NCBI GenBank assembly: GCA_900556865.1
Contig: USQS01000025.1
Coordinates: 1 to 10,411, forward strand
Source: an uncultured Clostridium sp.
GTDB lineage: Bacteria; Bacillota; Clostridia; TANB77; CAG-508
Length of the DNA stretch: 10,411 nt
Reading direction: 5' to 3'
Part shown: one piece after another, positions 1-6,832 of the stretch
Layout of the letters: the number at the start of each line of letters is the position of its first letter
Numbering within the stretch: the first letter of the stretch is position 1
Program-made: the position numbers and the translations under genes
The notes under the pieces: model-generated
Told to the model about the DNA's origin: nothing
The model's database searches: none
What the model saw: the letters and a program-made list of their open reading frames with translations, nothing else

Positions 1-11
1 AATCTACTTTC

Positions 12-50
12 GTTCCAATAATAAAAAATTTTAATTTTTTATTTTGGAAC
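12..50. repeat. Long AT-rich hairpin with GC-containing base
   Basis: Left arm 12-30 pairs with right arm 33-50. The outer part is GTTCCAA against TTGGAAC and the inner part is an A-run opposite a T-run, with one unpaired T at 19. The stronger pairs are at the base and the apex is pure A/T. There is no T-run after the right arm, so it is not a standard terminator. It lies in the leader region upstream of the vanW-family gene. A hairpin with a similar core occurs at 6748-6776. Function is not known. Confidence 0.6.
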
Positions 51-76
51 ATACGGGGATTAGCTTTCGCCAAGGT
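51..76. other. Unassigned GC-richer patch next to the hairpin
   Basis: This short stretch is visibly richer in G and C than its surroundings. It carries the words GATTAGCTTTCG and GCCAAGG. A related word, ATCTACTTTCG, lies just before the hairpin at 12-50, so the two words flank that hairpin as an imperfect direct repeat. It could be the end of a structured RNA that begins outside the window. I could not match it to a known RNA family. Confidence 0.25.
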
Positions 77-106
77 ATAAAAAACAATATATTATCAAAT
101 TAAATC

Positions 107-125
107 AAATATCTATGAGATATTT
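107..125. promoter_or_regulatory. Inverted repeat, possible operator before the vanW gene
   Basis: An 8-bp perfect inverted repeat, AAATATCT-ATG-AGATATTT, ends four bases before a consensus-like -10 word TATAAT at 130-135. No good -35 box sits 16-18 bp upstream of that -10. The palindrome covers the place where the -35 would be, which is where repressors or activators often bind. Assignment of the promoter and of any regulator is inference. Confidence 0.3.
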
Positions 126-195
126 AAAGTATAATTTCTATTTTTTTGAGCAAAATAAATGTTGAAAATTTTTATAAATAAGAAAGGATTCAGTT

Positions 196-947
196 ATGAA
201 AAAAGCATATATTATCATTGGTATACTTATTTTATTATTAGCAATTGGAATAGGTTTTTATTATTATAAAACAAAAAAACACGGGTCTTACTCTAACCAA
301 AATAACCAAGACTTCCATTATAATGCTGAAAAAGTTTCAAAAGAAAACAACATAGATGAAAACAAAACAAATACTAGCAATAATACAAATTCTAATCAAA
401 CAGAAACCCAAAATAATGTAACTAACACAACTCCTACTACTCCCTCTCAAAATGAAGAACCTCCAAAAGAGCAAAACACTCGGAGCAAAGGAAAGTTCAA
501 AACAAATTTCAGAATTCACAACAAAAATATATACAAAAGATAGTGATAGACAAAATAATATTTCAATTACATGTTCTTCTTTAAATAACACAACTGTAAA
601 TCCAAATGAAACTTTTTCTTTTTGCAAAACAGTAGGAAAAGCAACTACAGCTAAAGGCTACAAAAAAGCAGATGTTTTTAAAGATGGCGAAAAGGTGGAA
701 GCTCTTGGGCGGTGGTAATTGCCAAGTAAGTTCTACTTTATATAATGCCGTATTAAAAGTTCCAAATTTAAAAGTAACTGAAAGACATGAGCATAGCAAT
801 TCTGTCCCATATGTTAAAAAAGGTAAAGATGCTGCTGTGGCTTCTGGTTCTTATGACTTTAAATTTGTTAATAATACGGGAAATAAAATAAAAATCACAG
901 CCTCGTGTGATAAAAATAATGTTTATATAAAAATATTTACTATATAA
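196..947 (+). CDS. VanW-family protein with N-terminal membrane anchor, two +1 frame changes
   Basis: Reading 196-480, 482-709 and 711-947 as one protein gives 249 residues. Residues 4-24 form a hydrophobic anchor after MKK, followed by a long Asn/Thr/Gln-rich linker to about residue 100. A VanW-family domain follows, with PNETFSF, then GGGNCQVSSTLYNA (171-184) and the ERHEHS and PYVKKGKDA region. The family is associated with the cell envelope in Gram-positives and its biochemistry is not established, so I infer a surface-exposed wall-associated role. SD AGAAAGGA at 181-188 lies 7 nt before the ATG. The frame changes at CGG codons 481 and 710 each need one C skipped. The second restores the third Gly of the family's GGG-x-CQ motif. 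No other defect is visible, so I call it an intact recoded gene rather than a pseudogene, with moderate certainty. Confidence 0.8.
481..484 (+). other. Putative +1 recoding site CGGA (vanW site 1)
   Basis: In frame 1 the codons read AAC ACT CGG AGC. Skipping the C at 481 gives ACT GGA GCA and moves into the frame that encodes the VanW domain. Without the skip, translation ends at the TAG at 541-543, before the domain. The site lies in the low-complexity linker, so the glycine here cannot be checked against a conserved motif. The anchor frame upstream and the domain frame downstream are both clear. Confidence 0.7.
710..713 (+). other. Putative +1 recoding site CGGT (vanW site 2)
   Basis: Zero-frame codons are CTT GGG CGG TGG TAA, so a stop follows two codons after CGG. 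Skipping the C at 710 gives GGG GGT GGT AAT TGC CAA, which is GGGNCQ, the central motif of VanW-family domains. A one-base excess in the GGGC run would look the same. Position by itself therefore cannot separate recoding from an indel here. Confidence 0.75.
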
Positions 948-951
948 GCAT

Positions 952-980
952 TTGACATATTTATGTAAATTTGATATAAT
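952..980 (+). promoter_or_regulatory. Perfect-consensus sigma-A promoter of the GC-rich cassette
   Basis: TTGACA at 952-957 and TATAAT at 975-980 are separated by exactly 17 bp. Both boxes match the consensus at all six positions. The -35 box begins 4 bp after the vanW stop codon. Predicted transcription start is near 987, giving a leader of about 50 nt. That leader includes a small hairpin at 993-1005 (GGGCA-AGT-TGTCC, one G-U pair). This is the strongest promoter I can see in the window. Confidence 0.9.
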
Positions 981-1038
981 AGTATTAGTTTTGGGCAAGT
1001 TGTCCGACTTATACTATATTACAAAGGAGAAATTATTA

Positions 1039-1269
1039 ATGATCATTCCTACTGTAGTAAAGAATTGGTACTACACGAACGATGAGGGTGTTAGGCGCCC
1101 CTTGAGAAGCCTCGAAGACGCCAAGTTGGCCGTGTCGGCTGGCTGGCCCGTCTTCGGGCTGAAGGAAGGTCCGGGTTCTTTCAACCCGACCTCCCCCGTT
1201 GTCAAATTTTTGATCAACGGAAAATTCAAGTGCCTGGATGGCACTATCTACCGTCTCATGAAGCCTTAA
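1039..1269 (+). CDS. Small GC-rich ORF of unknown function (76 aa)
   Basis: I do not recognise this protein. ATG 1039 follows SD AAAGGAGA (1023-1030) by 8 nt, and the TAA lies just before a strong terminator, so the cassette is self-contained. Base composition is strikingly foreign: 1081-1260 has 101 G/C out of 180, and about two-thirds of third codon positions are G or C, against AT-rich neighbours. The protein is soluble-looking and basic, with aromatic residues near the N-terminus (NWYY), a helix-like SLEDAKLAVSAG stretch and a beta-like C-terminus (VVKFLINGKFKCLDGTIYRL). No signal peptide or membrane segment is seen. It contains no in-frame CGG. Recent acquisition is likely. The stretch also folds into strong hairpins, so a noncoding or dual-function RNA is possible. 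Confidence 0.65.
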   Translation: MIIPTVVKNWYYTNDEGVRRPLRSLEDAKLAVSAGWPVFGLKEGPGSFNPTSPVVKFLINGKFKCLDGTIYRLMKP

Positions 1270-1273
1270 ACTT

Positions 1274-1311
1274 AATGAGGAAGCGGTTTTTCCGCTTCCT
1301 CATTTCTTTTT
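1274..1311 (+). terminator. Strong intrinsic terminator of the GC-rich cassette
   Basis: A perfect 13-bp stem (1274-1286 with 1292-1304) closes a TTTTT loop and is followed by CTTTTTTT. The core is GAGGAAGCGG against CCGCTTCCTC. It begins five bases after the TAA of the small ORF and would insulate dacF from the strong upstream promoter. Confidence 0.92.
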
Positions 1312-1412
1312 TAGCTCTAATCTTATTTAAGGTTTTTATTCTATATTTTTTAATTATTTTAGTTGACACTTAAAAAGTTGTTGTACATATCTTTAGAATA
1401 TTTTTTTGTTTC

Positions 1413-1443
1413 TTGCATAAAATAGAAAATGAATTTATATAAT
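1413..1443 (+). promoter_or_regulatory. Possible promoter of the carboxypeptidase gene
   Basis: A perfect -10 box TATAAT (1438-1443) lies 19 bp after TTGCAT (1413-1418), which is a weak -35 with a longer than ideal spacer. Start of transcription near 1450 would leave a very short leader that begins about at the SD. A separate TTGACA at 1363-1368 has only poor -10 candidates downstream (TACATA at 1384-1389). An alternative sigma factor cannot be excluded. Confidence 0.35.
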
Positions 1444-1468
1444 CTCTTTAAAGAAAGGGTTGATGAAA

Positions 1469-2728
1469 ATGAAGATAACTAAAAAACAAAAAATAATTAT
1501 TTCATTATTTGTTTCTTTAATAGCACTTCAAATTCTAACATGTTTTATATTACAAACATACGCATACTCTAATTCATATGTATGGAGTTCTTTTTCTGAC
1601 CTAACAACAGAAGTTTCAAACAATTTAATATCTAATAATACAGATGACACATCAAACTCCTTAAATTTGGATTGTGGTTCTTGTATTTTAATAGAACAAT
1701 CAACAGGGCAAATTCTGTATTCATATAATTACCACGAAGCACTTTACCCTGCAAGTGTTACAAAAATTATGAGTATATATTTAATAATGGAAGCAATTCA
1801 AAATGGTAAAATAAATTATGATACAAAAATCCCATGCTCAGAAAATGCTGAATCTATGGGGGGTTCTCAAATTTGGTTAACAACTACTGAAAATTTAACA
1901 GTAGATGAAATGTTAAAAGCAATATGTGTAGTTTCAGCAAATGATTGTATAACGGCTTTAGCCGAATATATTGGCGGCACTGAAGAAAACTTTGTAAACA
2001 TGATGAATGAAAAAGCAAAAGAACTTGGAATGAATGATACATGTTTTAAAAACTGTCACGGAATAGATGAAGATGGTCATGTTATGTCTGCATATGATAT
2101 AGCAATACTCTCACGAGAACTACTTAACAAATATCCTGAAATAACAAAATACACAACTATTTACATGGATTCTTTAAGAGATGGAAAATCTAGTTTGGTT
2201 AATACAAATAAATTGGTTAGAACCTATTCTGGATGCACGGGTTTAAAAACTGGCTCTACTTCAAAAGCACTATATAATTTATCTGCTTCTGCAACACGTG
2301 ATGGACTTTCTTTAATTGCTGTTGTAATGAAAGCACCAACTTCCAAACTACGTTTTAGTAACGCTTCATCTTTATTAGATTATGGTTTTACAAATTTTGA
2401 ATTTAAAGTTTTAGCAAACGCAAATGATAAAGTTAAAGAAGTAAATGTAAACAAAGGTACCACAAGTCAACTAAATGCTATATATCAAGACAATTGTGGC
2501 ACAATTATACAAAAAGGAAATGATGTAAATATTGATAAAAAAATTTCTTTAAAAGATTCTATTAATGCACCAATCTCTAAAGGAGATGTTATAGGTAATG
2601 TAGAATTCACTTTAAATGACCAAACAATTGCAACAACACCAATAATTTCTGATACAGATATTCCAAAACTTAATTTAATTACAATGAGTACATCTATTTT
2701 AAAAAACTGGTTTAAATTATTAAGATAG
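1469..2728 (+). CDS. dacF: D-alanyl-D-alanine carboxypeptidase (PBP5 type, peptidase S11)
   Basis: This is a serine penicillin-binding protein that removes the terminal D-Ala from peptidoglycan stem peptides outside the membrane. From ATG 1469 it has 419 residues, a normal family length. An N-terminal signal (KITKKQK, a hydrophobic stretch to about residue 28, then TYAYS) precedes the catalytic domain. The three active-site motifs are present: SVTK at 96-99 (nucleophile Ser and Lys), SAN at 156-158 and KTG at 260-262. A C-terminal PBP5-like beta domain and an amphipathic tail (ITMSTSILKNWFKLLR) fit membrane anchoring. TTG 1460 and ATG 1463 are too close to SD AGAAAGGG (1452-1459), whereas ATG 1469 has a 9-nt spacer. 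The frame is intact and has no in-frame CGG. The dacF versus dacA/dacB symbol is by general similarity only. Confidence 0.93.
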   Translation: MKITKKQKIIISLFVSLIALQILTCFILQTYAYSNSYVWSSFSDLTTEVSNNLISNNTDDTSNSLNLDCGSCILIEQSTGQILYSYNYHEALYPASVTKIMSIYLIMEAIQNGKINYDTKIPCSENAESMGGSQIWLTTTENLTVDEMLKAICVVSANDCITALAEYIGGTEENFVNMMNEKAKELGMNDTCFKNCHGIDEDGHVMSAYDIAILSRELLNKYPEITKYTTIYMDSLRDGKSSLVNTNKLVRTYSGCTGLKTGSTSKALYNLSASATRDGLSLIAVVMKAPTSKLRFSNASSLLDYGFTNFEFKVLANANDKVKEVNVNKGTTSQLNAIYQDNCGTIIQKGNDVNIDKKISLKDSINAPISKGDVIGNVEFTLNDQTIATTPIISDTDIPKLNLITMSTSILKNWFKLLR

Positions 2729-2734
2729 ATTGTA

Positions 2735-2763
2735 AATAGGAAAGTCAAAATGACTTTCCTATT
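2735..2763. terminator. Hairpin between convergent dacF and recD2
   Basis: A perfect 13-bp inverted repeat (2735-2747 with 2751-2763, loop AAA) has AGGAAAGTCA in the left arm. It starts 6 bp after the dacF stop and overlaps the end of recD2 on the other strand. T-runs outside the stem are weak in both directions. I call it a probable bidirectional terminator from its position between two converging genes. Confidence 0.65.
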
Positions 2764-4986
2764 ACATTAATCGAAGTTTATAATCTAATCCTGTATTTCT
2801 TTTTTTGCTGTCTACATTTTGTATCATAAACCCTATTGTTCTACTATCTCCAACAACTATTAAAAGCTCTTTTGCTCTAGTAATCCCTGTATAAAGCAAA
2901 TTTCTAGTAAGAAGCATAGGTGCAGCTTTTGGTATACACATAATAACAACATCAAATTCACTTCCGCTGTGCTTTGTGAATTGTAATGCTATAGCTATGC
3001 TCAATTTGATCTAGTTCTGAAAATTGATACCAAGCTATTTTTTCGTCGTCAAATTTTATTTCAATATTTTTTTCTTTTTCATTTATATCCATAATAGTGC
3101 CAAATTCTCCATTAAAAACACCTGTACCAGTTTCATTTAAAAAATGCTTTTCCCAATAAATATCATAATTGTTCTTAATTTGCATTATTCTATCTCCAAC
3201 TCTATATATAGCATTATTAAATGCTTTTTCTTTTTTAGTGCTTTCATATGGATTTAAAACCTCCTGTAGAGATTTATTTAGCTCTTTTGTTCCTAAAATA
3301 CCTTTTTTAGTTGGTGTTAAAACTTGTATATTTTGAAAAAAATCATAGTTTCCAAAATTTTGTAACCTACCTGAACATAAAGATATTACTTCTTGTAATA
3401 TTTTTTCTTGATTAGGCTCATTAATAAAAAAGAAATCTTTTTTTGAATCTGAAGCTATTTCATCTTTACTTACAAAGCCTTCTCCCTCATTTACTCTATG
3501 GGCATTTACAATAATTTTACTTTTTGCAGCTTGTCTAAAAATTTTGTCTAAATGTATAGTAGTAATTCTATTAGAATCTATTATATCTTTTAAAACACTT
3601 CCAGGTCCTACAGAAGCTAATTGGTCACTATCTCCTACTAAAATTAATTTAGACCCTTGGTAAACAGACTGCATTAAATAATTCATTAAAAATAAATCTA
3701 CCATTGACATTTCGTCTACAATTATTATATCTCCATCTATGGGTGTGCCTTGATAATCTTGATTTTTTTTATATAAACCATCTTCATTTATTTTTCCAAT
3801 TTCCAAAAGTCTATGAAGGGTTTTTGCTTCTACGCCAGTTGTTTCTGTCATTCTTTTTGCAGCTCTACCGAGTAGGTGCAGCCAAAACTATTTTATTTCC
3901 TCTTTTTTTATAAATTTCTATTATAGATTTTATTATTGTAGTTTTACCCGTACCTGGCCCTCCTGTAATAACAGTAACATTGTGTTTATTTATAGCTTTT
4001 ATTGCTTCTTTTTGCTTATCTGATAATTCTATAATATTATATTTTTCTACTTTTTCAATTTCATCTGAAATTCCTTTTATACTTTTAGAATTTTGAGAAT
4101 TATCTAACTTAATAAGTCTTCTTGCAATAGCCATTTCAGTATTATAAAAGCTCTCTAAATAAACCCATTCTAGGTCATCATCTCTTTGTTCTATTACAAT
4201 CTCACCTTTTGCTTTTAAATTTATTATGCTGTTTTCAACCTCTTCAATAGATACATTTAACAAACTAACTACATATTCTTCTAAATTTTGTAATAAAACT
4301 GAACTATGTCCATTATATGTTGTTTGTATTAAAGCATATTTAATTCCACTGTTAATTCTTTTTAAACTATTAATAGCTACTCCATAATCTAATGCCATTT
4401 TATCTATTTGTCTAAAATCAATTCCTTTGGCTAAATCTACCAATATGTATGGATTTTCTTCAATTTGTGTTATTGCATTAATTCCAAGTTTATCATATAC
4501 TCTTTTTGCATTTTCAACACCAACACCAAACTTTTCTAAAAAACGGACAATTTGCCAAACTTCCCAGTTTTCTATAAAACTTTCTGAAATAGCTAAAGCT
4601 TTATCTTTAGATATTCCTTTTATTTTAGATAATTCTAATGGATCATATTTTATAATGTTTACTGTTTCTTTTCCAAATTTCTCAACTATTTTTTTAGCAG
4701 TTACCGGACCCACACCTTTGATTTGGCCATTTCCTAAATATCGTTCTAATGCACCTAAAGTTTCCGGTAGCATTTTTTCAAAAATATCCACTTTAAATTG
4801 CTCGCCATATTCTTTGTGTTTAACATACTTTCCAACCACTTTTAAGGTATCTCCTTCTGCTATAAAAGGAAGATACCCTACTATAGTTTCCATTTTTTCT
4901 AAACTCTCTACATACATTTCTGCTATGGTATAACTATTAAGTTCATTTTGATATATTATTCCTACAATTTCTCCTGTAAGTTCCAA
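2762..4986 (-). CDS. recD2: RecD2-type ATP-dependent DNA helicase, two +1 frame changes
   Basis: RecD2 is a superfamily 1B 5'-3' helicase involved in DNA repair and replication-fork maintenance in bacteria without RecBC. Joining 4986-3871, 3869-2967 and 2965-2762 gives 740 residues, a normal length. The N-terminal region carries helix-hairpin-helix-like repeats (GNGQIKGVGPVTAKKI, SKIKGISKDKA). The helicase core has Walker A GGPGTGKT (342-349), APTGRAAKRM (370-379), DEMSMVD (424-430), GDSDQL (451-456), HKAQGSEFD (670-678) and YTGITRAKELL. The start is TTG 4986, supported by SD GGAG at 4998-4995 with an 8-nt spacer. It lies 22 nt after the acyl-CoA ligase stop, so the two are probably cotranscribed. 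Both frame changes fall at conserved glycines at CGG codons. No other lesion is visible. Confidence 0.88.
2963..2966 (-). other. Putative +1 recoding site CGGA (recD2 site 2)
   Basis: Zero-frame codons are AAA GCA CAG CGG AAG TGA, with a stop two codons later. Skipping the C (plus-strand 2966) gives CAG GGA AGT GAA, which is HKAQGSEFD. This is the conserved helicase motif (HK-x-QGSEF) near the C-terminus of RecD-family proteins. The last 67 residues, including motif VI, depend on this event. Confidence 0.82.
3867..3870 (-). other. Putative +1 recoding site CGGT (recD2 site 1)
   Basis: Zero-frame codons are CCT ACT CGG TAG, so the stop follows CGG directly. Skipping the C (plus-strand 3870) gives CCT ACT GGT AGA GCT GCA, which is PTGRAA, the conserved motif Ia of RecD-type helicases. 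There is no homopolymer at the junction. Without the frame change the product would end after Walker A and lack helicase motifs II to VI. Confidence 0.85.
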
Positions 4987-5008
4987 TATTTTTACTCCTT
5001 TTTGTCAG

Positions 5009-6716
5009 TTACTTTTTTTCATCTTCAATATTTTTGCCATATCTTTTTATTTTGTTTGTTGTAGTTCTTTCAAAATCCTCATCCATAACTTTAAATGATT
5101 TTATATGTTTAAAATTAGGAAGCTTTTGGTTTGCTTTTTTTACAACATCAGATAAAACCCTTGTTATATCCTCTTTGCTTGGTATTTTATTTCCAAGAAA
5201 CTTTTTAATTTCTTCAATATTTGGAAAAATTTTTGCATTAACTTGAATATCGTCTTTTCCATTAGATGTTCCCGTAACTAAAGACTCTGTAATTAATTCA
5301 TTATCATTCAAAATTTGTTCTATTTCTTCTGGATAAATATTTTCGCCATTTTTAGTAAGAATCATATTTTTACTTCTTCCAGAAATATATAAAAATTCAT
5401 CTTCATCTATATAACCTAAATCTCCTGTATGAAACCAACCATCTTTTAAAACTTTTTTAGTATTTTCTTCATCTTCATAATATCCAAGCATTACATTTTC
5501 GCCTTTTACAATAATTTCGCCAATCCCCTTTTCATTAGGATTATCAATTTTATATGTAACGCCTGGAATAGGCATTCCACAAGAAGCGGCTTTATAATAA
5601 AAATCATTATTTCCTGCAACTAAAGGTGAGCACTCTGTTAACCCATATCCTTGTAAAACCTTAATTCCAAAGCTAAAGTAACTTTCAACAAGTTCCGGCT
5701 TAATTGCTGCAGCACCTACAATAAATGTTTTTATTCTTCCACCTAAAGATTTTTTTATTTTCTTTTTTACAATCATTTTCATAAAAAATGGTAGTTTTTC
5801 CATTATTGTATTCTCGTTTTCTGTGTATTTTTTATTTAAACTTGATTTTAAAGATTTTATAATCTTTTTATAAACATTTTCTAATAATAGTGGAACACAC
5901 AAAATAAATGTTGGTTTATATTCTTGTATGTTTTGCGAAATATATCTTAACCCATCACAATAGGCAATGTTTCCTCCACCATAAAGTACAAGCAAAAATC
6001 CAAGAGTACATTCATAAGTATGATGAATAGGTAATATAGATAATACAGATGTTGAATTATCAACCTTAACAACTTTTGCAACAGAATTTATATTTGCACA
6101 TATATTTTTATGTGACAACATTACTGCTTTAGAATTTCCTGTTGTTCCTGATGTAAAAAGTAGAATTTTCATTTCATTTGGGTCAATTTTTATTTGTTCA
6201 AAGTCTTTATTTCCATTTGAAATCATTTCTTTTCCGTTCATCTATTAAAGAAAATATATTTAAATATTTTGTAGATTTTTTTTCTGTACTTAAAAAAGTA
6301 ATTTCATTTATTAAATTTTTTTCTAATAGCTTTATTCTTTTCAAATATTTATCATCCGCTATTAAAGCTTCTGCTCTAGATTTATTAATAAAGTCAACAA
6401 CATTTCCATCTGTAGATTCTTTATCTATTGGTACAACAGCCCCAATTATTGTTGCAGAAAGATAAGATATTGCCCAAGAATAACTGTTTTTTCCCATAAC
6501 AGCAATTCTCTTATTTTTCAAATTCATTTTAATTAATTTAGTAGTTAACCCCTCTACATCTTCTTTAAATTCTTTAAATGTTTTGTTTACGATTTTACCA
6601 TCATCAGTTTTAATTTTAAATGCGACTTTATTAGAATTTCTAGCTACTGTTTTTAATAACATATCTTTTAAATCTTTTATTTCATAAGTATTAAAGTATT
6701 TTATTTGCTTTTGCAT
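5009..6716 (-). CDS. Long-chain acyl-CoA ligase / AMP-dependent synthetase, one +1 frame change
   Basis: The protein belongs to the ANL adenylate-forming family. It would activate a fatty acid with ATP to an acyl-adenylate and transfer it to CoA. Joining 6716-6237 and 6235-5009 gives 568 residues, normal for this family. Visible motifs are TSGTTGNSK (188-196, ATP loop), GYGLTE (356-361), HTGDLG (429-434), GRSKNMI (446-452) and a C-terminal TTTNKIKR with the likely catalytic Lys at 555. ATG 6716 follows SD AAAGGA with a 10-nt spacer. The frame change at CGG 6236-6234 restores LIDEGKEM, where related ligases commonly have an EEGRE-like motif. The exact acyl substrate cannot be told from sequence. 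It is probably the first gene of an operon with recD2. Confidence 0.86.
6233..6236 (-). other. Putative +1 recoding site CGGA (acyl-CoA ligase)
   Basis: Zero-frame codons are ATA GAT GAA CGG AAA AGA, running to TAA nine codons after CGG. Skipping the C (plus-strand 6236) gives GAT GAA GGA AAA GAA ATG. The upstream frame holds the N-terminal part of the enzyme. The downstream frame holds the ATP-binding motif and everything after it. Confidence 0.82.
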
Positions 6717-6717
6717 A

Positions 6718-6752
6718 CATATTCATTCCTTTCCGAAGGTTTGAACTAGGCT
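6718..6752 (-). repeat. Shared 35-nt leader element, copy 1 (before acyl-CoA ligase)
   Basis: Read on the minus strand the element starts AGCCTAGTT and ends with the SD and AAAGGAATGAATATG, one base before the ligase ATG. It matches 8827-8861 at 30 of 35 positions without gaps. The similarity extends well beyond the SD, so it is more than a shared ribosome-binding site. The start overlaps the 3' arm of the hairpin at 6748-6776. Confidence 0.75.
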
Positions 6753-6776
6753 CAAAAAATTTAATTTTTTGAGCCT
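6748..6776. repeat. Perfect palindromic hairpin between atpD and the acyl-CoA ligase
   Basis: Arms 6748-6761 and 6763-6776 are exact reverse complements, with AGGCTC at the base and an A-run/T-run at the apex. No T-run follows the stem on the minus strand. It may end atpD transcription, or it may be a leader structure of the ligase mRNA, since a promoter candidate at 6804-6832 would place it in that 5' UTR. The core resembles the hairpin at 12-50. Confidence 0.6.
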
Positions 6777-6803
6777 CACACACCTTATAATCTAGTTTAC
6801 TAT

Positions 6804-6832
6804 ACTATATCATAAAGTTTAATTATTTGCAA
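6804..6832 (-). promoter_or_regulatory. Possible promoter of the acyl-CoA ligase-recD2 unit
   Basis: On the minus strand TTGCAA (6832-6827) and TATAGT (6809-6804) are 17 bp apart, matching 4/6 and 5/6 of the consensus. The -35 lies in the last codons of atpD. Predicted start is near 6797, giving a leader of about 80 nt that contains the 6748-6776 hairpin and the shared leader element. Confidence 0.45.

Noticed and set aside
952..1038. Extension of the small ORF upstream to 952
   Set aside because: The frame is open but that segment contains the -35 and -10 boxes. ATG 1039 has a well-placed SD.
1161..1190. RNase P-like motif (GGAAGGTCCGGG) in the GC-rich cassette
   Set aside because: It resembles the conserved RNase P RNA core only by a short word. 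The partner strand and the remaining conserved blocks are absent and the transcript is too short.
1460..1468. TTG 1460 or ATG 1463 as start of dacF
   Set aside because: They lie 0 and 3 nt after the SD. ATG 1469 has a suitable 9-nt spacer.
2958..6241. Fragments of the broken genes as separate genes with their own starts
   Set aside because: The internal ATG or TTG codons near 3851, 6241 and 8686 have no good SD and lie within conserved domains. One protein per gene fits family lengths.
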